The notes: generated by a model not told the origin, from the letters alone. A stretch of 64,000 nucleotides of DNA from Desulfuromonas acetoxidans DSM 684 (GCF_000167355.1 NZ_AAEW02000004.1:178839-242838); one strand, 5' to 3'. Shown: positions 8,829-19,316, counted from the first letter of the stretch. Numbers and translations: made by a program.

Positions 8829-10727
8829 ATGACGCAGGACCTGAGCAACTGGACCATTGACGATTCGGCGCAACTGTACGGCATACCCGACTGGGGACGC
8901 GGTTTCTTCGGCGTCAACAGCGCCGGAGAGATGACGGTGGAGATCGACGGGACTAAGGGTCCGGTTCAGGTCTCGCTGATGGAGATCGTCGCCGGCCTGG
9001 AACAGCGCGGCTACGACATGCCGATTGTGCTGCGCATCGAAAACCTGCTGCAGTCACGCATTGTCTATCTCAACGAGACTTTTCGCGGCGCCATTGCCGC
9101 CGCCGGTTATCAGGGCCGTTACCGCGGTGTGTTTCCGGTCAAGGTCAATCAGCAGTGCCAGATCATCGAAGAGATCTGCCGCTTCGGCGCGCCCTATCAG
9201 CACGGTCTTGAAGCGGGCAGCAAGGCGGAACTGGTGCTGGCCCTGGCCAACCTGACACCGGGCGGCCTGCTGGTGCTCAACGGCTACAAAGATCGGGAGT
9301 TTATCGATCTCGGCCTGTGGGCGCACAAACTCGGTCATCCGTGTTTCTTTGTTATTGAGTCCCCGGCGGAGCTGGAACTGCTCATTGAACGCAGCCATCA
9401 GCTCAACGTGCGCCCGCATATCGGGGCGCGGATTAAAATCTCCACCCAGGTCAGTGGTATGTGGACAGAAACCAGTGGCGACCGCAGCAGTTTTGGTTTA
9501 AGCAGCACCCAGCTACTGGCCATGGTCGAAACCCTTCAGGCTGCCGAGATGATCGACTGCCTGGAGATGCTCCACTGCCACCTCGGCTCACAGATCCCCT
9601 GTCTGGAGGACATCGGCCGCGGTGTTGAAGAGGCGTGTCGCTACTACATCAATCTGTGCCGCGAAGGCGCGCCTATGGGTTACCTCGACCTCGGCGGCGG
9701 CCTTGCCGTGGACTACAGTGGCCGCTGCAGCGGCGACGGCCACTCGCGCAACTACAGCCTGGAGGACTACTGCCAGGCCATTGTCACCACCATTGCGGCA
9801 ACGCTCGACAACACCGGCATTGCTCACCCCCACATCGTCACCGAATCGGGTCGCGCTACCGTGGCTTATTCGTCGATGCTGCTGTTCAACATCCTTGATG
9901 TGATGCATTTTGAAGCAGACCCGTTGCCGCAACCGTTTCCTGCGAACGAAGCTGAAATCCTGCAGGAGCAACACCGCTTTTTCACCACCCTCAACGGCCA
10001 TGATTACCACCAGGCGGTTATCCTGCGTGACCGTATGCGTCAGCAGTTTCGTGACGGGCAACTCTCTCTACGCCAACGCACCTTGGGCGAGAATCTGTTT
10101 TTGGCAACGGCACAGAAAGTTGTCGCCACAGCCCGCCAATCCGGCCTGTCGTCACCTCAAATCAGCGAACTACAGGATGCCCTTGCCGACATCTATTACG
10201 GCAACTTCAGCGTCTTTCAATCGCTTCCCGACACCTGGGCCATCGACCAGCTACTGCCCGTCGCTCCGTTGCACCGTCATGACCAACGGCCGACACGTGA
10301 AGCAATCCTCTCGGATCTGACCTGCGACTGCGACGGCAAGCTCGACCAGTTCATTGTCGGCGGCGAACTGCGCAAAACATTGCCGCTGCATGCGTTTAGC
10401 CCGGGTGAAAACTACTATGTCGGAGCCTTTTTGATGGGAGCGTATCAGGAGACATTGGGCGATCTGCACAACCTGTTTGGTGATACCCATGTTGCAAGCG
10501 TGCGCATCAATGAGGAAGGTGGTTATGATCTCATTGAAGAGATCTCCGGTGACACCATTGGTGAGATTCTCAGCTATGTGGAATACAGTCCGTCGGTGCT
10601 GTTTGATCGAATGCGCAAAGAGGCCGAACAGGCCGTACGCGAACAACGGCTGACGGTGACAGAGCGCCAGCAATTTCTGACATTGTTCGGTGATAACCTG
10701 AGCGGTTACCCCTATTATCGAGGCTAA
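8829..10727 (+). CDS. speA: Biosynthetic arginine decarboxylase (PLP-dependent)
   Basis: Decarboxylates arginine to agmatine, the first step of the agmatine route to putrescine. The 632-residue length matches the SpeA family. The PLP lysine lies in FPVKVNQQ (K105); further family segments are GLEAGSKAELVLAL, LHCHLGSQIP, LDLGGGLAVDY and the C-terminal DLTCDCDGK. It is in the same direction as speE, 166 bp downstream across a hairpin-rich spacer. No agmatinase or agmatine deiminase is in the window. A strong terminator follows. The presence of this intact enzyme makes the upstream degenerate PvlArgDC catalytically unnecessary. Confidence 0.96.
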   Translation: MTQDLSNWTIDDSAQLYGIPDWGRGFFGVNSAGEMTVEIDGTKGPVQVSLMEIVAGLEQRGYDMPIVLRIENLLQSRIVYLNETFRGAIAAAGYQGRYRGVFPVKVNQQCQIIEEICRFGAPYQHGLEAGSKAELVLALANLTPGGLLVLNGYKDREFIDLGLWAHKLGHPCFFVIESPAELELLIERSHQLNVRPHIGARIKISTQVSGMWTETSGDRSSFGLSSTQLLAMVETLQAAEMIDCLEMLHCHLGSQIPCLEDIGRGVEEACRYYINLCREGAPMGYLDLGGGLAVDYSGRCSGDGHSRNYSLEDYCQAIVTTIAATLDNTGIAHPHIVTESGRATVAYSSMLLFNILDVMHFEADPLPQPFPANEAEILQEQHRFFTTLNGHDYHQAVILRDRMRQQFRDGQLSLRQRTLGENLFLATAQKVVATARQSGLSSPQISELQDALADIYYGNFSVFQSLPDTWAIDQLLPVAPLHRHDQRPTREAILSDLTCDCDGKLDQFIVGGELRKTLPLHAFSPGENYYVGAFLMGAYQETLGDLHNLFGDTHVASVRINEEGGYDLIEEISGDTIGEILSYVEYSPSVLFDRMRKEAEQAVREQRLTVTERQQFLTLFGDNLSGYPYYRG

Positions 10728-10760
10728 AATACGCTCTAATTTGTCCGCACCAACTATAAA

Positions 10761-10803
10761 AACGCCCCATTGTCTCTTTTAGATAATGGGGCGTTGCTTT
10801 TTC
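10761..10803. terminator. Intrinsic terminator, speA / EAL-HDOD gene
   Basis: Stem AACGCCCCATT / AATGGGGCGTT with T-runs on both sides (TTGCTTTTTC on plus, TTTTTATAG on minus). It lies between the convergent 3' ends of speA and the EAL-HDOD gene and should work in both directions. Confidence 0.9.
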
Positions 10804-10812
10804 TATCCTGAA

Positions 10813-12021
10813 TTAATCGTTCAAACTGGCTTTGATCTTCTCCACCCAGGGAACGGCTTCCCAATAGGCATTGGCCAGGTCATCGCTACTATGACTGGAG
10901 CCTTCAAGGTCCGCCCAGTTGGCCTGCTCGTAACACTGCACATCGTGCAAAGTCGCACCTGCTTCACCACCATGATCGAGCAAAGCATCATTGATCTCAT
11001 CCGACAATGGCAAACTATCGAGGATATGGCTCATCGGCGCATCAAGGATGCTATCGAGCAATGAAAACAGTCCAACGGTAAAGAACACCTGCTGACGGCC
11101 ATGATCAGAATCCGGAGCCAGCAACTCACACATTTTTGCCCGGATCAATGCCATGCCCAGCAGCTCCTGCGGCTTATCACTCACGCCACCAAGCATCAGC
11201 ACACAAGCCCAGGTACGAATATGGTTGAGGCCGATACAGACAATGGCCTGACGAATCGATGTTACCTCATTGATCAGGTTGTAATAACTTGAGTTGATCT
11301 GGCGCAGCAATTTGACACTGAGGTAAACATCGGCTTCAATAATCTTTTCCACTTCGCCGATGCTGACATCGGGATTTTGCAGCTCACTGAGCAGACGGAT
11401 CATGGCCATGCGCGCCGGTGGCAGCTTCTTACCCGAGACAATCTTCGGCTTACTGAAGAAATAGCCCTGAAAATAATCAAATCCCAGCTCGCGACACTGC
11501 TGGAAAATGTCGTTGGTTTCCACCTTTTCGGCAACAAATTTCAACGCTTTGATCTCGCGCAACATGGTCAGCTGCTCAGCCACTTGATCCATGCTCAGTT
11601 CCATGACATCCAGCTTAACAATATCGGCCCGCTCAACCAACGGACGCAGCTCTGGACGATAGACAAAGTCGTCCAGGGCGATCAAATGCCCCTGCTCTGA
11701 GAAATAGTCCATGGCTTCAAGAATCTTCGGTTCCGGCTCAACATGCTCCAGGACTTCAATCACCAGCCGATCGGCAACAAAGGAGAGATCATCCCGTTGC
11801 AGCAGAAAACCACGGGCAAAGTTGCAAAAGGCTTTGTGGGGGCCGACAATGGCTTCCAGGCCGATCTCAAGCAGAGCGTTGGCCATCACATCGCTACTGG
11901 CGGCATCCTGATCATGGATTTCCGCATAATTGACATACGCGTGTCGATATAACAGTTCATAGGCATAGACCTTGATATTGCGATCAAAAATGGGTTGTCT
12001 GCCGACAAAGATATCCTGCAT
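10813..12021 (-). CDS. EAL-HDOD signalling protein (YuxH-like, degenerate EAL)
   Basis: A 402-residue cytoplasmic protein with an N-terminal EAL-type domain (about 1-200) and a C-terminal HDOD domain (about 205-395). The EAL motif is degenerate: the FGRQPIF start is followed by YELLYR instead of xEALLR, while ALDDF, VKLDVME and the GYFFSKP end are kept. Loss of the catalytic Glu context suggests it binds c-di-GMP or partners rather than hydrolysing it (family inference). The HDOD part shows LLRQINSSYYNL and IRQAIVCIGLNHIRTWA. It lies downstream of the MSHA pilus locus on the same strand, 116 bp from mshQ, and may influence it. Confidence 0.88.
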   Translation of the reverse strand: MQDIFVGRQPIFDRNIKVYAYELLYRHAYVNYAEIHDQDAASSDVMANALLEIGLEAIVGPHKAFCNFARGFLLQRDDLSFVADRLVIEVLEHVEPEPKILEAMDYFSEQGHLIALDDFVYRPELRPLVERADIVKLDVMELSMDQVAEQLTMLREIKALKFVAEKVETNDIFQQCRELGFDYFQGYFFSKPKIVSGKKLPPARMAMIRLLSELQNPDVSIGEVEKIIEADVYLSVKLLRQINSSYYNLINEVTSIRQAIVCIGLNHIRTWACVLMLGGVSDKPQELLGMALIRAKMCELLAPDSDHGRQQVFFTVGLFSLLDSILDAPMSHILDSLPLSDEINDALLDHGGEAGATLHDVQCYEQANWADLEGSSHSSDDLANAYWEAVPWVEKIKASLND

Positions 12022-12137
12022 ATCACAGCCTCCATTAAGCGGATCATAACTTCATGAGCGAAACCGTCTACATGAACGAATGTAGCATAGATTGACGGCA
12101 TTGGACTAAAATTTACCCATTTACGCTCAATGCGTTC

Positions 12138-15100
12138 CTAAAACCAGGTTGTTTCGCGCAGATAGATGATCCGTTCACTGCCCTTGTAGATACCAAAGGT
12201 TGCCCGAGCCGCAGGAGGATCATCTTCGCTGCCGTCACCATCCCAATCGTATTGCAACCAATACGGTCCGGTGGATAAGTCCACCTTCACATCGACAAAT
12301 CCAACCGGATAGGCCGGGCTGGTCCAGTCAAGCGAGCCCCGGCCGTTGGCAACGTCCGTAAGGCTGTCAACATTGGCAAGAGCCGCTGGCGATGGAGGAT
12401 CAAAGGCAAACTGGCTCAACACCAGCGTAGTGCAATTATCCGCATCATTGACGACAAAGTTGGTTCCGTCAAAATACTCAACGGTTATCGGCATGGATAA
12501 CGGCAACAGTTCCGAGCCATGAGTATTGCTCAACACCAGTCGCCCATGACGAACTTCATTGGCTGCCGCAGGATCAAAGGTGATGTCAAGGCTGTAGGGA
12601 TTACCATCCTCATAAAGGGCATCTCCGTCATCGATAGCGAACTGCAGCGACAGGTCCGCGTTGAACGGAGCAACATTGAGGCCCACCGGCTTCTGATACG
12701 CCAGCGGCCCCGTGAAGTCGACGACAATCTCTCCGGGGGATGTCGTCGATGAACCCGATGTGGCCGGACTATGCCCAGCCAGAGAATCATCGATGGTCAC
12801 GCTGGCCGTCGCAGCGTTCGCATCAACATAGCTCTCATCGATATCACCAAGATGCCACCAACTGCCGGTGTAATTCCTGGTCACACCACCTGCGCTATTA
12901 CGTGCTGAAATGGTTAACTGCGGTTTATCCGCATAGTCCAATGGTTGTCCAAGATAACTGAACGTCGTACAGCCGGGGCTGAGTGTCGGTGCGTTGGCTG
13001 CCACGCTAAAATGATGAGGATGGAAGCGGCCGATAATCTCGCTGGTTCCACTGATCTCCATACCGCTACCCAGATAGTCTTCGGCCAGTGCCTGCAACGT
13101 AATATTCCCAACTTCGCTGTAACTGAGATCATTCGGCGCTGCCACACCATCCTCAAACTCGGTGGCCAAAAGGCTGCCGTTGGATAAAACTCCCGCCGAT
13201 GTCGGTTTCGAATCATCTATCGTCAGATTAGTCGGCCAGGCAAAGTTTTCCGTGACGGTACCGTCACCACACACCGCCTGGACGGTCACATCAAAGGTAT
13301 CTCCGGCCGCAATCTTCGGTGTCCCAGTGGTGGTACTGTTGTTCAGACTGCTGGTGACAACAAAGTGGTCAGGGGCAACAACAAACGGTGCGCTGGTGCT
13401 GCCGGTCATCACCAGCCCAGCCTCATCACCGCTACCATCATAACGTGCCGACAGGGTCAGGCTTCCGGCATCACGATAACTCAGGTTGAAAGCGGCCTGG
13501 GCATTGGCGTCAAACGCCAGATCGATCGCGGTTCCGGGACTGTCCTGGTCCAACTCCTCCCCTTCAAGCCACGGCACCACATTACCGTTGTCCGGTTGTT
13601 GATAGTCAAACCAGAAACCAACAGTGCGGTTGGTTTCTGCAAAGCTGTCCATACCGACGCATTGCTCCGAAGTCTCATCACTACGCACCGCCTGGATGGT
13701 CCCGGCAAGATCGCTACAGGAGCGGCCATCACCGACATCAATCAGAAACCCGCTGTCGTAGAAGGTCAGGTCACAACTGCCTGGGCTACCGCCGGTGCAT
13801 TGCGTTACCGAGGAGGCGTCCGGGGTCGAGACAATCACACCGAGCGACACGGTTTCGGCGGTGGTATGTTTCAGTTTCAACGTGACCTGGCCACTCTCGT
13901 CGAAGGTCAGCGTCTGAATCGTTCCGTCCTGCCAGCCAAGGTCCGGCAGTTGCACCTGAATATCACCGGTATAAACTTGTGAGCAATCACTGTTGGCACA
14001 GGCGATTAGCGTCACCATCTCCGCCGCACAGGTCAAACCCTGGCCATCATGCTTAAACAGGAAATGGTCGATTTCCCCCTCGCCGATGGTGCCGCAGTAG
14101 AAAGCATTCATTGCAAAATCATCGATTGAGTGGATATTGTCTGATGCACCGGTCGATGCGGTAAAACTGACTCGAAAATTTTCCGGTGCCGGTGAGGTCT
14201 GGGTCACATCTGTCCAATCAATTTCCGTTGAATAACCGCTGCCGGTATCCCGTTCCACTTTAAGCAGGGTGCGATCGTTGCGGGTATCAATACTGAATCG
14301 ATAACGATAGCTTGGAGCCGGCGACGAAGAGGACGGGTTATCAATGCCAGGATTCAATGAGCTGGTTCCGGTGATATATTGATAATCATTCTGGGTATCG
14401 CCATGGCCACGTACGGCAATGGCATCGCGGATCCGTCCAGATCCGCCGTTACGCCCTTCCGTCGGGTTGGAAAAGTTGCCGAACTCATCCAGACCAAAGC
14501 CCAACCAGCCGCCGGAAAAGCCATCTTCTCCGGTGCGATTGGCATAGCCCAGTGAACCACCGTAGGCACCGGCAACCGGCACAACCGAGGCATCGGAGAG
14601 CACCAGCACCACACCATCAGCGCCATTGCCGCCATAGGCATTGTGCTCGAATTCGATCTCCACATAGTTATCTTGCGACGGGTACGAGCCTTTCAAGGTG
14701 ACGCCGCTGGAGATATAACCTTGAGAGCTGGTCAGAATCAGCTTGCCGTTACTGACCTGAGGCGTGAAGTTGTCCTGTTTGATAATCGTCCAGCTATCAC
14801 CGAGGCTGTCGCGGTCAAAGTTGTCGGAAAAACAGAACTCCTGGCAGGAGGAACAGCTACGCTCGCTGCCGTCCCAGCTGAGACCACTGACGTAATTATC
14901 GTAGATCCCCCTGATGTCATTTGCGGACAAGACCGAAGAAAAGATCTGCAGCTCATCAATATCGGCATTCAGGTAATGCAGATCCTGAGAAGAATTGGTG
15001 TTTTCTACCCGTCCCAAACTGGAAAAACTATGGCCAATAGTTCCTTGCGGCAGCGTACCGGAGGCGTCCAGGTCTCCATCGATATAAACCTGCACCTGCC

Positions 15101-16979
15101 CGGTACCGGCATTACGCGTCAGGGTGACCAGATGATAGACATCGTCATTGATCGCGGTGGATGATGTGATGGCATCGTTGCCGACCCCGATACCAATCCG
15201 TCCGTATCTGTTGAGTACCCCCCAGAACACATCATCCTCGCCACCATTTTCTTCAATACCGGTCAACGCTGGAGAGCTGTAATCATTGCTGCTGCCAGAC
15301 ACCTGCGTGGTACGAATCCAGAACGACAGCGTTGCAGTCCCCTGAAGGACGGCCAGCCCGTCCTCTACGGTCAGGTAGTCACCGTTGCCATCAAAAGTGA
15401 TACCGCGGCACAGCACCGCGCTGCCCTCATCCACCACCACATCACCAGCCGAGATCGCATCGTGACCATTGCCTGAGACATCGCTGATGCCGATGGACAG
15501 ATCGCATTCATCAAACGGATAGTCGAGGTAGGCGGACAAGCTGCTGCTCCCACCACCGCAACTCAAACCACAGGAGGATTGGGGAGAGGCATCCGTGACA
15601 TTGCCAACGGAATACGTGGTGCCGACGAATCCATCCCAATAGTTGCCACTAAAATCGTGGCTATCGGTCCAGGCATAGGCGATATGATTTGTATCCAGCG
15701 CATAAAAACAGTTGTTCGTGACCTGAGATGCGGCGGTCCACCCCCAGTGATAAGGATTTACATTGAGATACAGGGCGTAAGAACCTGCATTTAGAGTCGT
15801 CATACAGGACGAATCAAGCGTCAGCACGGTATAGGAGATATTGTTGGCACTTAACGCATGATTGGAATGGCTGAGCAGGTTACACCCCGTCATCTGGGTC
15901 ATGCCCTGTGCGTTATACGCCATATAAAGCGCTTCCTGATCCGCCTCAATGGCAACATTCGTCAGCGTCAATCCCGCATCATAAAGATCCTTCAGCACCT
16001 CCAAACCTCGGGCGCTCGATGAGGTCAGCGCACTGTCCGTCACAACCACGCCACCGGAAATATCGGCATCGATCGAGATACTGCTGTCAACCGAATCAAT
16101 GGTGAGTCCACTGAACCTTATAGTCGAAGAATCTGTCGGGATTGCAATGCCAACATCGTGACTGACGATGTTGATATCCTCAAGAGAAAAACCAGTGACA
16201 TACGAGGTTGAATTAACAGACACAGCGGCATTGTTGGCTGTTTGTTGCAAGGTCAGGCTGTTGAGGGACACACCGTCGCCCCTAACTGTGACGACAGGAG
16301 CTGTGGTGCTGTTGGTCACGATGACGGAATCGACTTGTCCACTTTGAGATTGAATGGTGATGCCTGCCGTATCGATAACCAGATTTTCCTGATACGTGCC
16401 GCTGCATACATTAATTGTCTCACCACTGGCCGCTGCAACGAGGGCATCACCGATCGTTGTATAGCACGCATCCGGACAATCAATGCCGTCATCATCCACC
16501 AACAGATTGTCGCAATGAGACAAGGCGATTTGGTAATCAAGCGTGCCATTAGCTTTGGGTTCAACCAGAATGTAATAGTCGGTACCCTCTTCCATCGGGA
16601 TTGACATGGAAATGTCTGTTCCTTGCTGTTGCGCCACCTGGGTATCGTAGCAATAGTATTTCCAGACGGTCACACGCACCGTCTTATCCGCCGTAATGGT
16701 TAAGGTTGTCTGCCGAAACGTTCCTGAATTGAACCAGAAATAGTCACGCTGGTCTCTGCGGAAATTGTTATTGGACCCATTGCCGGTCTCATGCAGCGAT
16801 TCAGATACCACCTGTCCGAAGTTAAGCCGGTCTGCTTGATAGCAAAAATTATTGTCTTCGGCGAAAACAGTGGGAACAGTGCATAGCGATACGAGCAATA
16901 CACCCATCACAATCCGCCACCACAGATTGTGAAGAAAACATCCCGTGAATTTCCTGTTTTCAGTGCTCCACTTAATCAT
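12138..16979 (-). CDS. mshQ: MshQ-like giant secreted lectin-domain protein
   Basis: At 1613 residues, the last gene of the pilus locus. A signal peptide ends near residue 40 (TVPTVFA). Downstream, by rough position: a right-handed beta-helix-like region (about 160-470) of short repeated strands beginning CPDACYTTIGDAL; a LamG/concanavalin-type domain (about 485-700, with SFWIRTTQVSG); a second lectin-like domain starting CFSDNFDRDSLGDSW (about 715-900); and the long C-terminal MshQ/DUF6701 region starting FLFKHDGQGLTC (about 970 to the end). Many Cys pairs suggest disulfides. The start overlaps mshP by 8 bp. Family knowledge places MshQ at the pilus surface or tip; the lectin domains suggest glycan adhesion (inference). 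A later ATG at codon 25 also gives a good signal peptide. Confidence 0.85.
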   Translation of the reverse strand: MIKWSTENRKFTGCFLHNLWWRIVMGVLLVSLCTVPTVFAEDNNFCYQADRLNFGQVVSESLHETGNGSNNNFRRDQRDYFWFNSGTFRQTTLTITADKTVRVTVWKYYCYDTQVAQQQGTDISMSIPMEEGTDYYILVEPKANGTLDYQIALSHCDNLLVDDDGIDCPDACYTTIGDALVAAASGETINVCSGTYQENLVIDTAGITIQSQSGQVDSVIVTNSTTAPVVTVRGDGVSLNSLTLQQTANNAAVSVNSTSYVTGFSLEDINIVSHDVGIAIPTDSSTIRFSGLTIDSVDSSISIDADISGGVVVTDSALTSSSARGLEVLKDLYDAGLTLTNVAIEADQEALYMAYNAQGMTQMTGCNLLSHSNHALSANNISYTVLTLDSSCMTTLNAGSYALYLNVNPYHWGWTAASQVTNNCFYALDTNHIAYAWTDSHDFSGNYWDGFVGTTYSVGNVTDASPQSSCGLSCGGGSSSLSAYLDYPFDECDLSIGISDVSGNGHDAISAGDVVVDEGSAVLCRGITFDGNGDYLTVEDGLAVLQGTATLSFWIRTTQVSGSSNDYSSPALTGIEENGGEDDVFWGVLNRYGRIGIGVGNDAITSSTAINDDVYHLVTLTRNAGTGQVQVYIDGDLDASGTLPQGTIGHSFSSLGRVENTNSSQDLHYLNADIDELQIFSSVLSANDIRGIYDNYVSGLSWDGSERSCSSCQEFCFSDNFDRDSLGDSWTIIKQDNFTPQVSNGKLILTSSQGYISSGVTLKGSYPSQDNYVEIEFEHNAYGGNGADGVVLVLSDASVVPVAGAYGGSLGYANRTGEDGFSGGWLGFGLDEFGNFSNPTEGRNGGSGRIRDAIAVRGHGDTQNDYQYITGTSSLNPGIDNPSSSSPAPSYRYRFSIDTRNDRTLLKVERDTGSGYSTEIDWTDVTQTSPAPENFRVSFTASTGASDNIHSIDDFAMNAFYCGTIGEGEIDHFLFKHDGQGLTCAAEMVTLIACANSDCSQVYTGDIQVQLPDLGWQDGTIQTLTFDESGQVTLKLKHTTAETVSLGVIVSTPDASSVTQCTGGSPGSCDLTFYDSGFLIDVGDGRSCSDLAGTIQAVRSDETSEQCVGMDSFAETNRTVGFWFDYQQPDNGNVVPWLEGEELDQDSPGTAIDLAFDANAQAAFNLSYRDAGSLTLSARYDGSGDEAGLVMTGSTSAPFVVAPDHFVVTSSLNNSTTTGTPKIAAGDTFDVTVQAVCGDGTVTENFAWPTNLTIDDSKPTSAGVLSNGSLLATEFEDGVAAPNDLSYSEVGNITLQALAEDYLGSGMEISGTSEIIGRFHPHHFSVAANAPTLSPGCTTFSYLGQPLDYADKPQLTISARNSAGGVTRNYTGSWWHLGDIDESYVDANAATASVTIDDSLAGHSPATSGSSTTSPGEIVVDFTGPLAYQKPVGLNVAPFNADLSLQFAIDDGDALYEDGNPYSLDITFDPAAANEVRHGRLVLSNTHGSELLPLSMPITVEYFDGTNFVVNDADNCTTLVLSQFAFDPPSPAALANVDSLTDVANGRGSLDWTSPAYPVGFVDVKVDLSTGPYWLQYDWDGDGSEDDPPAARATFGIYKGSERIIYLRETTWF

Positions 16980-17364
16980 GAATCGTCACCTGCAAAGTTC
17001 GTGACACATAGTCGGGGCTGGCTAGGTTGGCAAAGGTGGCCGTTGAGGTCAGCTGATAGACCTGATAGCTGGTCGCCCCTTCCGTGTAGCCACCAACGAC
17101 CTGGCAGCTCACCGCCACAGGGACCTGATCAACAGCAAAAGTGTTATTGGCAAAGCAGGCGGAAGTATCGACCACCTGCTGAATGCCCCATTCGAGGCCG
17201 GAGCGCGATGCCTGATACACTTGGGCCTGCAGATAGGCCTGGGTGGTGGTGGCCTGCTGCACGGTGCTGAGCGAGACCATGTAGACGCCGAGCATCCCCA
17301 GCACCACCAGAATAAAGATGGCCTGAACCAGGGTAAATCCGTCTTGATTGGTCACGCTCTTCAT
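16972..17364 (-). CDS. mshP: MshP-like minor pilin-type protein
   Basis: A 130-residue protein with the type IV prepilin N-terminus GFTLVQAIFILVVLGMLG. Position 5 after the predicted cleavage site is Gln rather than Glu, as expected of MshP/PilX-like proteins placed at the pilus tip. Three Cys occur, two in the C-terminal half. The frame can start nine codons earlier at 17391, but the ATG at 17364 has GGGGAA about eight bases upstream and gives a normal short leader. It sits between mshO and mshQ, overlapping mshQ. Confidence 0.8.
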   Translation of the reverse strand: MKSVTNQDGFTLVQAIFILVVLGMLGVYMVSLSTVQQATTTQAYLQAQVYQASRSGLEWGIQQVVDTSACFANNTFAVDQVPVAVSCQVVGGYTEGATSYQVYQLTSTATFANLASPDYVSRTLQVTIHD

Positions 17365-17394
17365 CGTGTTTGTTCCCCAGTGTCCATCCATGAG

Positions 17395-18288
17395 TTAAGG
17401 CGCATTGTTAACGTGCACCTGGTGCATCAAAGTGATCCGTTCGCCTTCTTGCTCCAGCGCCAGCCGCAGGGTCACCAAACCGCTGTGGCTGGGAGTCCCC
17501 GGATCATAGGTGAAAGGATCAACCGGCGTGCCACCCGCATCGACAACCGTGACCAGATCGGTTGTCACCAGATCATAATTATCACCGGTAGCGGGCCCTG
17601 GTACTTGATTGATGGTGTACCCGGCATAGCGCCGTAATTGTCCCCCTGTAATCACATAGCTCACAGCTTGATCAATGACGAAAAACCGTTGCTGCGGTGA
17701 TGACAATGGGAAAAAGGTGGCAGTGGCCAAGCGGATGAATCGCCGTGTGCCGCTGGTTTCTACGGCCTGAATTGCGGCTGTATTTGTTGCTGCATAGGCA
17801 TTACACAGATTCGTACCACTGTCAGCGGTGAGATTGTAAATAGCGCACAAACAATTGGCCGCAGTATATTCCGTCGTATCCAGCGGACCGAGCACCTCAA
17901 AATAATCATCTGCCACATCAAAGCGCAGAATCGAATTGGCCACCAAGGTCAGATCGGTTTCCGCAGGATCGCTGGTCACACGGTAACGCCCGCCATCCAC
18001 CACATGGAGAAATTCAATGCCGTTACCGCCGTTGAACACCCGCACACTGTTGGGCAGCGCGGCACGCAAATCGCGCTGCATACGGCGTAACGCCTGATCC
18101 GCCTGTCCAACCAACTGAGTTCGTCGATCTAGATCAATATAGCTCTGAATGGGTTGGCTGATAAACATGCCGCCCAATGACACCAGAATGCCGATAATAA
18201 CGATGGTGACAACCAGTTCCACCAGGGTGAAGCCTGCCTGTGAATATCGGCCGGAAAAGCTCTGTGCGGTAAGAGTCCGATCAGTCAT
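17395..18288 (-). CDS. mshO: MshO-like minor pilin
   Basis: A 297-residue prepilin: leader with GFTLVELVVTIVIIGILVSLG, then the MshO-like segment SYIDLDRRTQLVGQADQALRRM followed by DLRAALPNSVRV. This is a large minor pilin of the pilus tip complex. The start overlaps the end of mshD by 8 bp, so translation is probably coupled. Two cysteines are close together (CLC, near residue 150) and one further on. Cleavage by a prepilin peptidase is expected; no such gene is in the window. Confidence 0.88.
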   Translation of the reverse strand: MTDRTLTAQSFSGRYSQAGFTLVELVVTIVIIGILVSLGGMFISQPIQSYIDLDRRTQLVGQADQALRRMQRDLRAALPNSVRVFNGGNGIEFLHVVDGGRYRVTSDPAETDLTLVANSILRFDVADDYFEVLGPLDTTEYTAANCLCAIYNLTADSGTNLCNAYAATNTAAIQAVETSGTRRFIRLATATFFPLSSPQQRFFVIDQAVSYVITGGQLRRYAGYTINQVPGPATGDNYDLVTTDLVTVVDAGGTPVDPFTYDPGTPSHSGLVTLRLALEQEGERITLMHQVHVNNAP

Positions 18289-18763
18289 AGGCCGTCCGAT
18301 ACCCTGTTAAACTCAGGTTGACACCACTGTTGTGCTGCACGGTGACTGTAACTCTCTTCGCCGGAAGGGTCTGTCCAACCGGGCCGAAAGCCGCGACGTT
18401 GCTGACGGCAACGCTGACATCGTAGTTTTCCAGCCCGACAATTGAGGCTCCTTGTTGATCCTTGGCTCCACTGTCATTCAGGCCATTGTAATCATCAACA
18501 TCATCGTAATCACTTCGACCGGCTTCAACACCACCACCGGGATCACTGTACGACTGAAGTAATATTTCTTCCAGATATGCTTCGCCAACAGCCACGGCCT
18601 GATACTCGATCATCGGATCGGCACTATGGCTAGTGGTGTAATTCATCACCAGCAACACGCCGCTCAACGCCACGGAGATAATAACGATGGATACAATCAA
18701 CTCCACCAGCGTCACGCCCTGTTGGTTGCCCAGTAGCTGTTTTTTTCTCATCGCGTAACGCAT
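18281..18763 (-). CDS. mshD: MshD-like minor pilin
   Basis: A 160-residue prepilin with leader up to GVTLVELIVSIVIISVALSG and the MshD-like segment MNYTTSHSADPMIEYQAVAVGEAYLEEILLQ (positions about 45-75). The first residue after cleavage is Gly; Glu5 is present. The start ATG at 18763 has AGGAG seven bases upstream and overlaps the mshC end by 16 bp. It is a component of the minor-pilin block C-D-O-P of MSHA systems. No cysteine is present. Confidence 0.86.
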   Translation of the reverse strand: MRYAMRKKQLLGNQQGVTLVELIVSIVIISVALSGVLLVMNYTTSHSADPMIEYQAVAVGEAYLEEILLQSYSDPGGGVEAGRSDYDDVDDYNGLNDSGAKDQQGASIVGLENYDVSVAVSNVAAFGPVGQTLPAKRVTVTVQHNSGVNLSLTGYRTAYD

Positions 18764-19215
18764 CCGGTTTCTCCTACAACGGTGAGGCCGAGACCGGCCA
18801 CATCAGCGAAATCCGTCACAGCATAAGCTGCATTTCGGGCGCGCCCCAAAGCATCAAACACAATGGTGGCTCCGGTCAGGGCAGTCGGTGAACTCTCGGT
18901 ATAGAGATCGCCATCCGGGTGGGTTAACACGGTTGTCGTCGCCGGAACGCTGCCACAGGAGGCTGGTGTACTATGGCGATAAAGGGAAAAACCACTGCTG
19001 GTAATCTCAGCGCGAACATCACAGCCACTGGCCACGGCCCGGCTGTGGGCATACACCAGCGCCGTCGCCAACTGATCACGAAAGGCGCGCTCCTGATAAT
19101 CACTTTGATCAAAAAAACGCGGGGCCATAACGGCCGATAGGATGCCGAGAATCACGATCACAACCACCAGTTCAACCAGTGTAAATCCATTCTGTGACGT
19201 GATGGTTCTGTTCAT
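18748..19215 (-). CDS. mshC: MshC-like minor pilin
   Basis: A 155-residue prepilin with leader MNRTITSQN then GFTLVELVVVIVILGILSA, followed by the MshC-like APRFFDQSDYQERAF and YAHSRAVASGCDVRAEI segments and a C-terminal Cys (GETGCVTR). The frame is open 21 codons further, but the ATG at 19215 is the only one giving a normal prepilin leader. It overlaps mshD by 16 bp. The fold is GspH-like by pattern. Confidence 0.86.
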   Translation of the reverse strand: MNRTITSQNGFTLVELVVVIVILGILSAVMAPRFFDQSDYQERAFRDQLATALVYAHSRAVASGCDVRAEITSSGFSLYRHSTPASCGSVPATTTVLTHPDGDLYTESSPTALTGATIVFDALGRARNAAYAVTDFADVAGLGLTVVGETGCVTR

Positions 19216-19316
19216 AGTTCCCGGCTTTCTAAGAAGGGAGTGGAGGCTGCCTCTCAGACAAACAAGGACAGCCTCCACATAACAAAACGACCAATGTTCT
19301 TACGACTTAGGCTGGC